Source: Sphingobacterium sp. B16(2022)
Lineage (GTDB): Bacteria; Bacteroidota; Bacteroidia; Sphingobacteriales; Sphingobacteriaceae
DNA length: 64,000 bases
Assembly: GCF_012030425.1 (NCBI RefSeq)
Contig: NZ_JAAUVN010000001.1
Coordinates: 124,001-188,000, forward strand
Reading direction: 5' to 3'
Positions 55,400 through 63,492 of the stretch are shown here, piece by piece. The position numbers and the translations under genes are program-made. Under the pieces are notes generated by a model. That model was given only the letters and a program-made list of their open reading frames with translations. It did not search any database and was not told where the DNA came from. The first letter of the stretch is position 1, and each line of letters starts with the position of its first letter.

Positions 55400-55491
55400 C
55401 TTGATAATAAACATTTATGCCGAATATAAATAATCCTTTTTGATCTGGCATATTTTATTTTGAAATGAAATCTTAATGCTATATATTTGAT

Positions 55492-55499
55492 ATCAAACT
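55492..55499 (+). promoter_or_regulatory. -7 element of the SPFH operon
   Basis: TATATTTG, 21 bases before the ATG; TTTG found upstream only at a 29-base spacing, so the -33 is uncertain. Confidence 0.4.
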
Positions 55500-55520
55500 A
55501 ATATCAAAACTTAAAAAAAT

Positions 55521-56393
55521 ATGGAAAAATTAATTAAACCTCTTTCTGGTTATTTAGCTCTTTTAATTGCTATTGTTCTTTTTGTACTTGGAATCGTATG
55601 TTTCTTTCAAGCAGAAGCTTCTTCCTGGTATATTGCGGTGGGGATTTTATTTATTTTAACCACACTGTTCTTGTTAAAGGGTCTGATGATCATTAATCCA
55701 AATCATTCACGTGTGTTGAATTTTTTTGGAAGTTATATTGGTACAGTAAAAGAAAATGGGTTATTTTTTGTTAATCCTTTGTACTCTACTTTAAATGTTA
55801 GTCTACGATCGGATAATTTACAGGGACAAACTTTAAAAGTAAATGATAAAATGGGAAATCCTATTGAAATAGGCGCTGTTATTGTTTGGCAAGTTGGTGA
55901 TACTTATAAGGCTACTTATGATGTGACAAATTATACTTCATATGTCCGCACACAAAGCGAAGCGGCTGTGCGGCATTTGGCTGGTAGTTTTCCTTATGAT
56001 AATTTGGAAATAGATCCTAATAATCAAGCAACAATTACTTTGCGTGAAGGTGGAGATACTGTTAATCATATCTTAGAAAAAGAATTATTAGAGCGTTTGG
56101 CTCCAGCTGGTATTATTATAAAAGAGGCGCGGATCAGTCATTTAGCATATGCTTCTGAAATTGCCGGAGCAATGTTACAAAGACAGCAGGCAACTGCGAT
56201 TGTTGCCGCTCGTGCTAAAATTGTTGAAGGTGCAGTTGGTATGGTAGAAATGGCTTTGCAAAGATTGTCTGAAAAAGATATAGTTGAGCTTGATAATGAT
56301 AAAAAGGCAGCAATGGTTAGTAATTTGATGGTTGTACTCTGCGGGGAAAAGGCGGCATCTCCTGTGTTAAATACGGGAACCCTGTATCAATAG
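55521..56393 (+). CDS. SPFH/Band-7 domain membrane protein
   Basis: The 290-residue protein has two N-terminal membrane helices (about 9-27 and 36-55). An SPFH domain follows at about 57-235 (IINPNHSRVLNFFGSYIGTVKENGLFFVNP, ...VRTQSEAAVRHLAGSFPYDN) and then a helical tail. Such proteins form membrane oligomers, act as scaffolds and often partner NfeD-type proteases. The ribbon-helix-helix gene follows at 17 bp and must be co-transcribed. Function unknown. Confidence 0.88.
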   Translation: MEKLIKPLSGYLALLIAIVLFVLGIVCFFQAEASSWYIAVGILFILTTLFLLKGLMIINPNHSRVLNFFGSYIGTVKENGLFFVNPLYSTLNVSLRSDNLQGQTLKVNDKMGNPIEIGAVIVWQVGDTYKATYDVTNYTSYVRTQSEAAVRHLAGSFPYDNLEIDPNNQATITLREGGDTVNHILEKELLERLAPAGIIIKEARISHLAYASEIAGAMLQRQQATAIVAARAKIVEGAVGMVEMALQRLSEKDIVELDNDKKAAMVSNLMVVLCGEKAASPVLNTGTLYQ

Positions 56394-56410
56394 TTTTATT
56401 AATAAATAAT

Positions 56411-56599
56411 ATGGCGGAAAAAAAGAATTTCATGCTCCGGATTGATAGTGATGTATATAAGGCATTGGAAAAATGGTCTGCCGACGAATTTAGGAGTGTG
56501 AACGGGCAAATAGAGTTTTTATTGAATAAGGCGTTGAAAGAAGAAAAGCGCTTACTTGATAAAAAAATAAAAACAACTTCAGATAAATCAGCAGAGTAG
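56411..56599 (+). CDS. Arc-like ribbon-helix-helix protein
   Basis: The 62-residue protein opens with KKNFMLRIDSDVYKALEKWSADEFRSVNGQIEFLLNKAL, which matches Arc/MetJ ribbon-helix-helix DNA-binding proteins: a short strand (NFMLRID) then two helices with the conserved N-G-Q-I-E turn. The Lys-rich tail is likely disordered. It starts 17 bp after the SPFH gene and shares its terminator. A toxin partner is not present, so it is not evidently an antitoxin. Its partner in the pair is the SPFH protein. Confidence 0.8.
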   Translation: MAEKKNFMLRIDSDVYKALEKWSADEFRSVNGQIEFLLNKALKEEKRLLDKKIKTTSDKSAE

Positions 56600-56649
56600 T
56601 TTGTTTAACATCCTTAATTGAGATTTATTGCATTTGACATGTGATAGTT

Positions 56650-56699
56650 GCTAGTGTGAAAGTAAAGGTTTCTAAAATCATTTTCACACTAGCTTTTTT
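56650..56699 (+). terminator. Terminator of the SPFH-RHH unit
   Basis: A perfect 12-bp stem GCTAGTGTGAAA/TTTCACACTAGC (56650-56661 with 56682-56693) with a 20-nt loop and T6. Confidence 0.88.
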
Positions 56700-56762
56700 A
56701 ATGATGAAATAACATAATAAATTTTAAATTTGAATGAATTTTGAGTGGTAAGATAGATAGAT

Positions 56763-57467
56763 ATGAATAATAATTTTAGATTGCTTGTTATCAGTACAAG
56801 TACGATCCATGGGAGTTCTTTTTTGACCTATATAAAAAATGATTTGGTTGACTTTATTCAGACCGATGAATTGATATTTGTACCTTACGCAAGGCCATCT
56901 GGTATTTCTTATGATGAATATACAGCTCATGTTCAGGAAGCTTTAAAAGATAAAGGAATTCGGGTAAAAGGTCTACACACTTTTTCTGATCAAAAGGATG
57001 CAATAAAAAAAGCAAAAGCAATTTTTATAGGAGGAGGAAATACTTTTCTTTTGCTCAAGACTTTGTATGAATTGGATCTTGTTAGTGAAATTAAATCGGC
57101 TGTTGCTTCTGGTTTACGTTATGTGGGTACTTCAGCTGGATCTAATTTAACGGGCTTGACAATTGGTACAACTAACGATATGCCGATCGTTTATCCCCCA
57201 AGTTTTGAAGCGTTACAGTTTTTACCTTTTAATCTCAACCCACATTATCTTGATCCAGATCCTAACTCTACACATAAAGGTGAAACGAGAGAGACAAGAA
57301 TCCAAGAATTTCATCAATTCAACAGTCAGGCTGTGTTGGGTTTACGAGAGGGTAGCTGGTTACATGTTGAGCATGGTCAAATTGAATTGAAAGGTGTACT
57401 GTCTGCACGATTATTTCAACAAGGAAAAGATCCTATTGAGCTTAATCCTGGTCAACTTCAATTTTGA
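56763..57467 (+). CDS. pepE: Dipeptidase E (alpha-aspartyl dipeptidase)
   Basis: PepE, a serine peptidase of family S51, cleaves Asp-X dipeptides in the cytosol. The 234 residues match the family length. The nucleophile motif is YVGTSAGSN near residue 120 and the FIGGGNTFLLLKTLYE segment precedes it. The segments NPHYLDPDPNSTHKGETRETRIQEFHQ and GLREGSWL are also characteristic. It is followed by mgtE after 67 bp with no terminator between, so they may share a transcript. Confidence 0.93.
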   Translation: MNNNFRLLVISTSTIHGSSFLTYIKNDLVDFIQTDELIFVPYARPSGISYDEYTAHVQEALKDKGIRVKGLHTFSDQKDAIKKAKAIFIGGGNTFLLLKTLYELDLVSEIKSAVASGLRYVGTSAGSNLTGLTIGTTNDMPIVYPPSFEALQFLPFNLNPHYLDPDPNSTHKGETRETRIQEFHQFNSQAVLGLREGSWLHVEHGQIELKGVLSARLFQQGKDPIELNPGQLQF

Positions 57468-57534
57468 GATATTTACAAAATACTTTAGCAATTTAGCTTC
57501 TAGATTTTAGCGGTGATTAAAAAAGTAATTATTT

Positions 57535-58851
57535 ATGAGTAAAAAAATAAAAGTACATCCCGCAGATATTGCTGAAAATCTAAGTAAATTAGACAAAGAG
57601 GCTTTGTATGAGCAATTTAATCATTATGATTTTGACTTGCAACTCGAGATATTTTCTTTTTTAGAAAAGGATGTTCAATATCGCCTAGCGAAATCCCTCT
57701 CAGAATCGGAACTGACAGAATTACTTAACAACTTAAAGCCTGATATTAGGAATCAGCTATTTTCTGATTTACCTGATGATTTGATTAAGTACTTAATTAA
57801 TTTGTTAAATGAACGTGAAAAACAGTTAGCGTTGAAGCTGATTGGCTATGATGAAAATAGTATTGCACATCTCATGACCCCGATGTATGTCCAAGTTAGA
57901 CCATATTTTACTGTTGAACATGTTTTTAAGCATATTAAGCTTTTTGGAAAGAAGGCTGAAACCTTAAATTTTATATATGTTGTCGATGAAAAGAATGTGC
58001 TTATTGATGATTTAAAAATAGGTGAGTTGTTATTAGCCGATACAGATATTGAAATTTCAGAACTGATTGATCATAATTTTGTTGCTATCAGAGCCGCAAC
58101 TCCTATGGAGGAGGCATTTGAGATTTTCCAGAAATACGATCGAAGTGCGCTTCCGATCACGACGGATAATGGTGTATTGGTCGGTATTGTGACATTTGAT
58201 GATGTATTGGATCAGATAAAAGATCGAGATACGGAAGATATCCAACGTTTTGGCGGGATGGATGAACTTGATGTTGCTTATACAAAAACTCCGCTACTTA
58301 AATTGATTCAAAAAAGAGCTGGTTGGTTGATTATTTTGTTTTTAAGTGAAATGCTAACAGCTTCAGCGATGGCTTACTTTGACGGAGAAATTGAAAAGGC
58401 TGTAGTTCTTGCTTTATTTGTTCCATTAATTATTTCTAGTGGCGGAAATTCTGGATCGCAAGCCGCATCATTAATTATTCGAGCCATGGCTTTGGGAGAG
58501 ATAAAACTTAAGGACTGGTGGTATGTCATGAAACGTGAGATTTCATCTGGTCTGATTTTGGGAGGTATATTGGGTACTATTGGTTTTCTTAGAATTTTAC
58601 TTTGGCAAGAACTGGGAATATATGATTATGGTATTTACTGGGTTTATATTGCACTAAGTGTTTCTTTATCTTTACTTTTTGTTGTGCTTTGGGGTACATT
58701 ATCCGGTTCGGTTATCCCATTTGTACTACGCAGATTCGGTTTAGATCCAGCAACAGCTTCAGCACCTTTTGTCGCAACTTTGGTTGATGTATCTGGATTG
58801 ATTATTTATTTTACCGTTGCGGGCTTATTATTATCGGGTAAGCTATTATAG
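57535..58851 (+). CDS. mgtE: Magnesium transporter MgtE
   Basis: MgtE is a Mg2+ channel gated by intracellular Mg2+ through its CBS domains. The 438-residue protein has the N domain (about 1-120, HPADIAENLSKLDKEALYEQF), two CBS motifs (about 120-240), and five membrane helices from about 262 to 438. The conserved pore segments are SGGNSGSQAASLIIRA and PATASAPFVATLVDVSGLIIYF. No Mg-sensing M-box riboswitch is seen in the 67-bp gap. It follows pepE. Confidence 0.94.
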   Translation: MSKKIKVHPADIAENLSKLDKEALYEQFNHYDFDLQLEIFSFLEKDVQYRLAKSLSESELTELLNNLKPDIRNQLFSDLPDDLIKYLINLLNEREKQLALKLIGYDENSIAHLMTPMYVQVRPYFTVEHVFKHIKLFGKKAETLNFIYVVDEKNVLIDDLKIGELLLADTDIEISELIDHNFVAIRAATPMEEAFEIFQKYDRSALPITTDNGVLVGIVTFDDVLDQIKDRDTEDIQRFGGMDELDVAYTKTPLLKLIQKRAGWLIILFLSEMLTASAMAYFDGEIEKAVVLALFVPLIISSGGNSGSQAASLIIRAMALGEIKLKDWWYVMKREISSGLILGGILGTIGFLRILLWQELGIYDYGIYWVYIALSVSLSLLFVVLWGTLSGSVIPFVLRRFGLDPATASAPFVATLVDVSGLIIYFTVAGLLLSGKLL

Positions 58852-58944
58852 CCTTTATTAACATAATATTTTAAAACTGATTCTATTTTTCATTGTTATT
58901 TAGTATAGGGGGTGTTGATTTCCCCTTAACTTAAATAATTTAAT

Positions 58945-60678
58945 ATGGCAAAGATTGTAGCAGATCAGTTGGTTGAAATGCTTGTGGAAGCAGGTGTAAA
59001 ACGCGTTTACGCGGTTACTGGAGATAGTCTTAATTTTTTTAATGAAGCAATACGTAAAGATGGCCGACTTAAATGGATTCATGTGCGTCATGAAGAAGTT
59101 GGGGCTTATGCAGCGGCTGCTGAAGCGGAACTGGATGGAATAGCATGTTGCGCAGGTAGCTGCGGGCCTGGTCACGTTCATCTCATAAATGGTATGTATG
59201 ATGCTCATCGTTCACACGTTCCCATGATTGTAATTGCTTCTACAATTAATACCTCGGAGATGGGCATGGGGTATTTTCAAGAGACAAATACTGTAAAGCT
59301 TTTTGATGACTGTAGTTGCTACAACCAATTAATAACTACTGCGGAACAGGCTCCTCGAATTATTCAGACTGCCATACAGCATGCAATAGGACAGAAAGGA
59401 GTTGCTGTCATCGGTTTGCCAGGGGATGTATCAGAAATGAAAGCTGAAGATTCTTCGGTGTCTACCCAATTATTTTATGTAAATCCTGTCATTCGGCCTT
59501 CTGATAGTGAATTAGACGCTCTTGCAAAAGTTATTAACGCGAGTAAATGTGTTACCGTTTTTTGCGGAATTGGAGCAGCTGGGGCTCATCCTGAAATTGT
59601 ACAATTATCTCAAAAGATTTTGGCCCCAGTAGGGTATTCTTTTAGAGGTAAAATGGGGATTCAACATGATAATCCTTACGAAATAGGAATGACTGGTTTG
59701 CTAGGGCAAGCCGCAGCCTATCAAAGTATGCATGAGTCAGATTTGATTTTATTATTAGGTACGGATTTCCCTTATGATAAGTTTATGCCTACTAATAATA
59801 AGATTATTCAAATCGATACTGCTGTTGAACGATTAGGACGACGCGCAAAATTGGAAATGGGATTGTGCGGAGATATCAAGCATACTTTACAGGCACTTCT
59901 TCCGTTGCTGGAACAAAAAGAAGATGCAAGTTTCCTTGAAGCTCAGCTGAAGATCTATGAGAAAGTAAAGGACAATATGCGTAGTTTTATGCAAGAAAAA
60001 GGGGGGGAGGATACAATTCAGCCAGAATATTTGGCACACTGTATTAATGAACTGGCTACGGACAGTGCTATATTTACGGTGGACACGGGGATGACCTGTG
60101 TCTGGGGGGCGCGCTTTATTTCAGGGACTGGTAAACGGCAGATGCTCGGTTCTTTCAACCATGGATCTATGGCCAATGCCATGCCAATGGCAATTGGAGC
60201 TGCTTTGTCTCATCCAGAACAGCAAGTTATTGCATTATGTGGTGATGGTGGATTGTCGATGTTGCTTGGTGATTTAGCTACTATTAATCAATATCAACTG
60301 CCTGTAAAAATAATTGTTTTTAATAATCGGGCTCTTGGTATGGTCAAATTAGAGATGGAAGTTGCCGGACTTCCTGATAACGAAACCAATATGGTAAATC
60401 CTGATTTCGCCGCTATAGCGGAAGCGATGGGTTTTAAAGGTATGAATGTACATAAACCTGAAGAGGTTAGGAATGCTGTTGAGTTTGCTTTATCGCATCC
60501 TGGTCCAATTCTATTAAATGTTTTTACGAATCCAAATGCGCTAGCTATGCCTCCTAAGGTTGATTTTGATCAAATGGTAGGAATGGCAAAGTCAATGTCT
60601 AAATTGATGCTTGGGGGTAAAATGCAGGAAGTTTTGGATACGATTAAATCTAACTACAAACACCTTAAAGAATTGTAG
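58945..60678 (+). CDS. poxB: Pyruvate oxidase PoxB-like ThDP enzyme
   Basis: The 577-residue protein matches E. coli PoxB throughout. VTGDSLNFFNEAIRKDG and RHEEVGAYAAAAEAEL (ThDP-activating Glu) are at the N-terminus. YPTN-like AFMPTNNK follows in the FAD domain, and CGDGGLSMLLGDLATI with FNNRALG (ThDP-Mg GDG...NN) lies at about 432-462. PoxB decarboxylates pyruvate to acetate and CO2, passing electrons to quinone at the membrane. The short C-terminal lipid-activated helix is present but divergent (LMLGGKMQEVLDTIKSNYKHL). Confidence 0.9.
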   Translation: MAKIVADQLVEMLVEAGVKRVYAVTGDSLNFFNEAIRKDGRLKWIHVRHEEVGAYAAAAEAELDGIACCAGSCGPGHVHLINGMYDAHRSHVPMIVIASTINTSEMGMGYFQETNTVKLFDDCSCYNQLITTAEQAPRIIQTAIQHAIGQKGVAVIGLPGDVSEMKAEDSSVSTQLFYVNPVIRPSDSELDALAKVINASKCVTVFCGIGAAGAHPEIVQLSQKILAPVGYSFRGKMGIQHDNPYEIGMTGLLGQAAAYQSMHESDLILLLGTDFPYDKFMPTNNKIIQIDTAVERLGRRAKLEMGLCGDIKHTLQALLPLLEQKEDASFLEAQLKIYEKVKDNMRSFMQEKGGEDTIQPEYLAHCINELATDSAIFTVDTGMTCVWGARFISGTGKRQMLGSFNHGSMANAMPMAIGAALSHPEQQVIALCGDGGLSMLLGDLATINQYQLPVKIIVFNNRALGMVKLEMEVAGLPDNETNMVNPDFAAIAEAMGFKGMNVHKPEEVRNAVEFALSHPGPILLNVFTNPNALAMPPKVDFDQMVGMAKSMSKLMLGGKMQEVLDTIKSNYKHLKEL

Positions 60679-60681
60679 TTG

Positions 60682-60728
60682 AAAAAGTTCAAGGATGGAT
60701 TATTGGCGACAAATCCTTGAACTTTTTT
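60682..60728. terminator. Bidirectional terminator between poxB and the CLC gene
   Basis: A perfect 15-bp stem (60682-60696 with 60713-60727) with a 16-nt loop and A5/T6 arms. It ends next to the CLC stop codon. Confidence 0.92.
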
Positions 60729-60729
60729 A

Positions 60730-62025
60730 TTATAGATTCCTTAATCGTTCGTAGATGTCATTTTGCCTTTTCTTTATGTGGAGATAGAAGTGATGTTTAG
60801 GGCCTGTGATGATCTGAGTTGTATAGATTCCTTTCGCTCCAGAAAAGAAATAGGCGACAAAACAAGCAATTGTAAAATAAATACTGGCTTCAAACCCAAA
60901 TAATTCTACCCCCATCAGTATACAAGCCAGCGGTGTATTGGTTGCTCCTGCAAAAACAGCAATAAAACCCATTGCGGTCAATAATCCCATTGGTAGCGGA
61001 ATAATTCCAAATAGGACATTACCTAGAGTTGCACCAATAAAAAATAATGGTGTTACTTCTCCACCTTTAAATCCTGCGGAAAGGGTGAAAGTGGTTAGTA
61101 ATAGTTTGATAATAAAATCATAAGAATTTAATTGACTTTCGAATGAGGCTAATATGGTAGGAATTCCTAAACCTATATATTGTGTAGTTCCTAGCTGCCA
61201 TATTAGGAAAATAAGGACAATACCTCCAATAAAAGGACGCAGGGGAGGGTATTGAATCTTTCTGAAAATGTAGCTAAAGATATCTCCGAATGCAGTGAAT
61301 AGATAAGCTACTAATCCAAAAATTATACCTGCAATGACCGTATAAAGTAGATGTTGCGGATTGAGTGCGGGGATGATTTCTCGAATGTGATAATGTGTAT
61401 GCGATACATTCCAGAAAGAACAGGCATAGTTGGCAATAAAGGCTGTCATGATACTTGGTATAAGTGCTTTTAATCTTGACTTTCCACCAGTTATAACTTC
61501 TAGTCCAAATAATGCACCTGCCCAGGGGGTTCCAAAAACAGAAGCAAATCCCGCACTTATCCCGATAATGATTAAAATCTTTCGATCGTCATGAGTTAAC
61601 TTGAAAATTCTTGAGTATTGATCGGCGATTGCACCTCCTATTTGTACAGCGGTTCCTTCTCTTCCTGCAGAACCTCCAAAAAGATGTGTAAGCAACGTGC
61701 TGAATAAAACCAAAGGTGCCATTCTTAATGGGATGGTCTGTTCGCTTTGGTAATATTCTTTAAGCAGGAGATTATTGCCTTTGCCTGAAGGGCCACCATA
61801 GTAGTGATAAAGTAATCCAATTATTAAACCTGCTAATGGTAATCCTAGCATGATGACGGGATGAAGATCTCTGTAATTTGTTACCCAGGATAGGCTCGTG
61901 AGAAAGAAAGCTGAGATTGATCCTACAATAAACCCAACTGAAATGGCGATCGCTATCCATTTTAAAACACAAAAAGTCTTCTCTTTAAGTGCTATTTTTG
62001 ATAAAGTGTTACTTTTAGTTGACAT
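60730..62025 (-). CDS. clcF: CLC-F type fluoride/proton antiporter
   Basis: The 431-residue CLC membrane protein has about 10-12 membrane helices. The selectivity segment reads GNNLL at residues 83-87 where chloride CLCs have GSGIP. The gating Glu lies in GREGT at 121-125 (E123) rather than GREGP, and TPLFFIGATLG follows later. GNNL and GREG(T/V) are what I know of CLC-F antiporters, which export fluoride. A fluoride riboswitch sits 57 bases upstream, strongly supporting that role. Automatic annotation would call it a voltage-gated chloride channel. It follows elaA and DUF423 on the same strand. Confidence 0.88.
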   Translation of the reverse strand: MSTKSNTLSKIALKEKTFCVLKWIAIAISVGFIVGSISAFFLTSLSWVTNYRDLHPVIMLGLPLAGLIIGLLYHYYGGPSGKGNNLLLKEYYQSEQTIPLRMAPLVLFSTLLTHLFGGSAGREGTAVQIGGAIADQYSRIFKLTHDDRKILIIIGISAGFASVFGTPWAGALFGLEVITGGKSRLKALIPSIMTAFIANYACSFWNVSHTHYHIREIIPALNPQHLLYTVIAGIIFGLVAYLFTAFGDIFSYIFRKIQYPPLRPFIGGIVLIFLIWQLGTTQYIGLGIPTILASFESQLNSYDFIIKLLLTTFTLSAGFKGGEVTPLFFIGATLGNVLFGIIPLPMGLLTAMGFIAVFAGATNTPLACILMGVELFGFEASIYFTIACFVAYFFSGAKGIYTTQIITGPKHHFYLHIKKRQNDIYERLRNL

Positions 62026-62081
62026 GTCTACTTACTTATTGTCATAAACGATTCTAGCGGATACAAAAAGTATCAGCAAAA

Positions 62082-62129
62082 GTAGACGTCATCAGCTCAT
62101 TAAAGCGGTTAGTGGCAGACATCATTGCC
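62082..62129 (-). ncRNA. Fluoride riboswitch (crcB motif)
   Basis: Read 5'-3' on the minus strand, the 48 nt run from GGCAAUGAUGUCUGCC to UGAUGACGUCUAC. They align nearly base for base with the known Thermotoga fluoride aptamer. Base pairs covary: the pseudoknot is GGCA/UGCC (62129-62126 with 62117-62114), P1 is GAUGU/ACGUC (62123-62119 with 62089-62085), and the middle hairpin is GCU/AGC. The invariant AACCGC and UGAUGAC stretches are in place. It lies 15 bases after the DUF423 stop and 56 bases before the CLC-F ATG. Confidence 0.93.
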
Positions 62130-62144
62130 TTGATATAGGTAAAG

Positions 62145-62519
62145 TTAAATAAAACGAATGATTAACGCAACCCAGCCAGCGATCATTAACAGTCCCCCTA
62201 ATGGGGTAATTGGGCCTAAGAATTTTAAATTTTTATTCCAATATTGAGCAAATGACAGGAGGTAGATACTGATAGAAAATAATAAAGTTCCTGCCGTTAT
62301 ACTATAAAATACAAAACGTTCACTGTAAAGGTCGAAATGTAAATTAAACCCTAAGACCAGTAAGGTAATAGCCGAATACATTTGATAACGTACACCTACT
62401 TCAAAAGAGGTCAGTTTTTCTTCGCTAATTAGTTTCTTAAAAGCGTGTGCACCAAAGGCACCCAGCATAATGGCTGTAGAACCTAATATTGCGGCAGTAA
62501 TAATAACAATATGATTCAT
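62145..62519 (-). CDS. DUF423 (YgdD-like) small membrane protein
   Basis: The 124-residue protein has four membrane helices and the DUF423 signatures GSTAIMLGAFGAHAFKK at the N-terminus, FEVGVRYQMYSAITLL in the middle and GPITPLGGLLMIAGWVAL at the end. Function unknown. It starts 1 bp after elaA and ends 15 bp before the fluoride riboswitch; all three genes run on the minus strand, so it may be co-transcribed with the CLC-F gene. Confidence 0.9.
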   Translation of the reverse strand: MNHIVIITAAILGSTAIMLGAFGAHAFKKLISEEKLTSFEVGVRYQMYSAITLLVLGFNLHFDLYSERFVFYSITAGTLLFSISIYLLSFAQYWNKNLKFLGPITPLGGLLMIAGWVALIIRFI

Positions 62520-62520
62520 A

Positions 62521-62976
62521 TTAGTAAGTTTTAGGTTTTATCATGTCAATATGTGGGATTCCATAATCCAGGTATTCATCAGATACTTGTTCAAATCCGA
62601 AGCTTTCATAAAATTTCTTTAGATAGGTTTGCGCACCTATCTGAATCGCTGTGGTTCCATACTTTTCAGATATGCAGGTAAGCGATTTATTTATAAGAGC
62701 TTTCCCATAATTACAACCTCTAAAGGATGGGTTTGTTACAACTCGGCCAATTGCCGGTTCCGGATAAGATAGACCTGGTGGTACAATTCGGGCATAAACA
62801 ACAATATCATTATTGATTTCTGCCCAAATATGGGCGCACTGATCATCTTTATTATCCAATTCTGGATAAAAGCATTGTTGCTCATTCACAAAGACATCAA
62901 CACGTAATTTGAGGATGCGATATAATTCTTCTGTTGTTAATTCAGAGAATGTCTTATATTTCCAAAATAATTCCAT
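62521..62976 (-). CDS. elaA: ElaA-like GNAT acetyltransferase
   Basis: The 151-residue GNAT protein has ElaA features: RVDVFVNEQQCFYPELDNKDDQ near the start, RIVPPGLSYPEPAIGRVVT, and the acetyl-CoA loop with FRGCNYGKALINKSL. The substrate is unknown. It begins within a few bases of the yqeY terminator and runs into DUF423 with a 1-bp gap. Confidence 0.88.
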   Translation of the reverse strand: MELFWKYKTFSELTTEELYRILKLRVDVFVNEQQCFYPELDNKDDQCAHIWAEINNDIVVYARIVPPGLSYPEPAIGRVVTNPSFRGCNYGKALINKSLTCISEKYGTTAIQIGAQTYLKKFYESFGFEQVSDEYLDYGIPHIDMIKPKTY

Positions 62977-62979
62977 AAA

Positions 62980-63010
62980 AAGAAGAGCTATATTACTATA
63001 GCCCTTTTTA
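62980..63010 (-). terminator. Terminator after yqeY
   Basis: An 8-bp stem (62985-62992 with 62997-63004, one G-T pair on the minus strand) is followed by CTTCTTTTT, immediately upstream of the elaA start. Confidence 0.6.
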
Positions 63011-63026
63011 TATTAAGTATATGTAA

Positions 63027-63476
63027 TTAAGCGAGTAAACTTTTTACAAGCTCGGAAATTGTCCTTCCGTCGGCTTTTCCTGCTAATTGTTGGTTAGCAG
63101 CACCCATTACTTTGCCCATATCTTTTACTGTTGAAGCTCCAGTTGTGCTGATTATTTCTTTGATAATCGCTTCCACTTCTTCTCTGCTGAGTTGCTTTGG
63201 TAAGTATGCTTCAATTACTTCTTGCTCTTCAACTTCGATCGCATACAGATCATCTCTGTTTTGAGTTTTGTAAATTTCCGCGGATTCTTTACGTTGTTTT
63301 ACTAATTTTTGAAGAACTTTAATTTCTGTTTCTTCTGTCAATTCTTCGCTGTGGCCCTTTTCCGTTTTTGCTAATAAAATAGCTGCTTTGACAGCACGTA
63401 AGCCACGTAATTTGTTCGCATCTTTTGCGATCATTGCGGTCTTGATATCTTGATTTATTTTTTCTTCTAAAGTCAT
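63027..63476 (-). CDS. GatB/YqeY domain protein
   Basis: The 149-residue protein is a complete YqeY family member: LEEKINQDIKTAMIAKDANKLRGLRAVKAAI at the start, KLVKQRKESAEIYK, and a C-terminal GatB-like tail with GKVMGAANQQLAGKADGRTIS. The tail resembles that of the amidotransferase subunit GatB and is thought to bind tRNA. It follows the SDR gene by 16 bp. Confidence 0.92.
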   Translation of the reverse strand: MTLEEKINQDIKTAMIAKDANKLRGLRAVKAAILLAKTEKGHSEELTEETEIKVLQKLVKQRKESAEIYKTQNRDDLYAIEVEEQEVIEAYLPKQLSREEVEAIIKEIISTTGASTVKDMGKVMGAANQQLAGKADGRTISELVKSLLA

Positions 63477-63492
63477 ATTAAACTGAATTTTA

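Noticed and set aside
56411..56599. Antitoxin of a toxin-antitoxin pair
   Set aside because: The co-transcribed partner is an SPFH protein and no toxin-like gene is adjacent.
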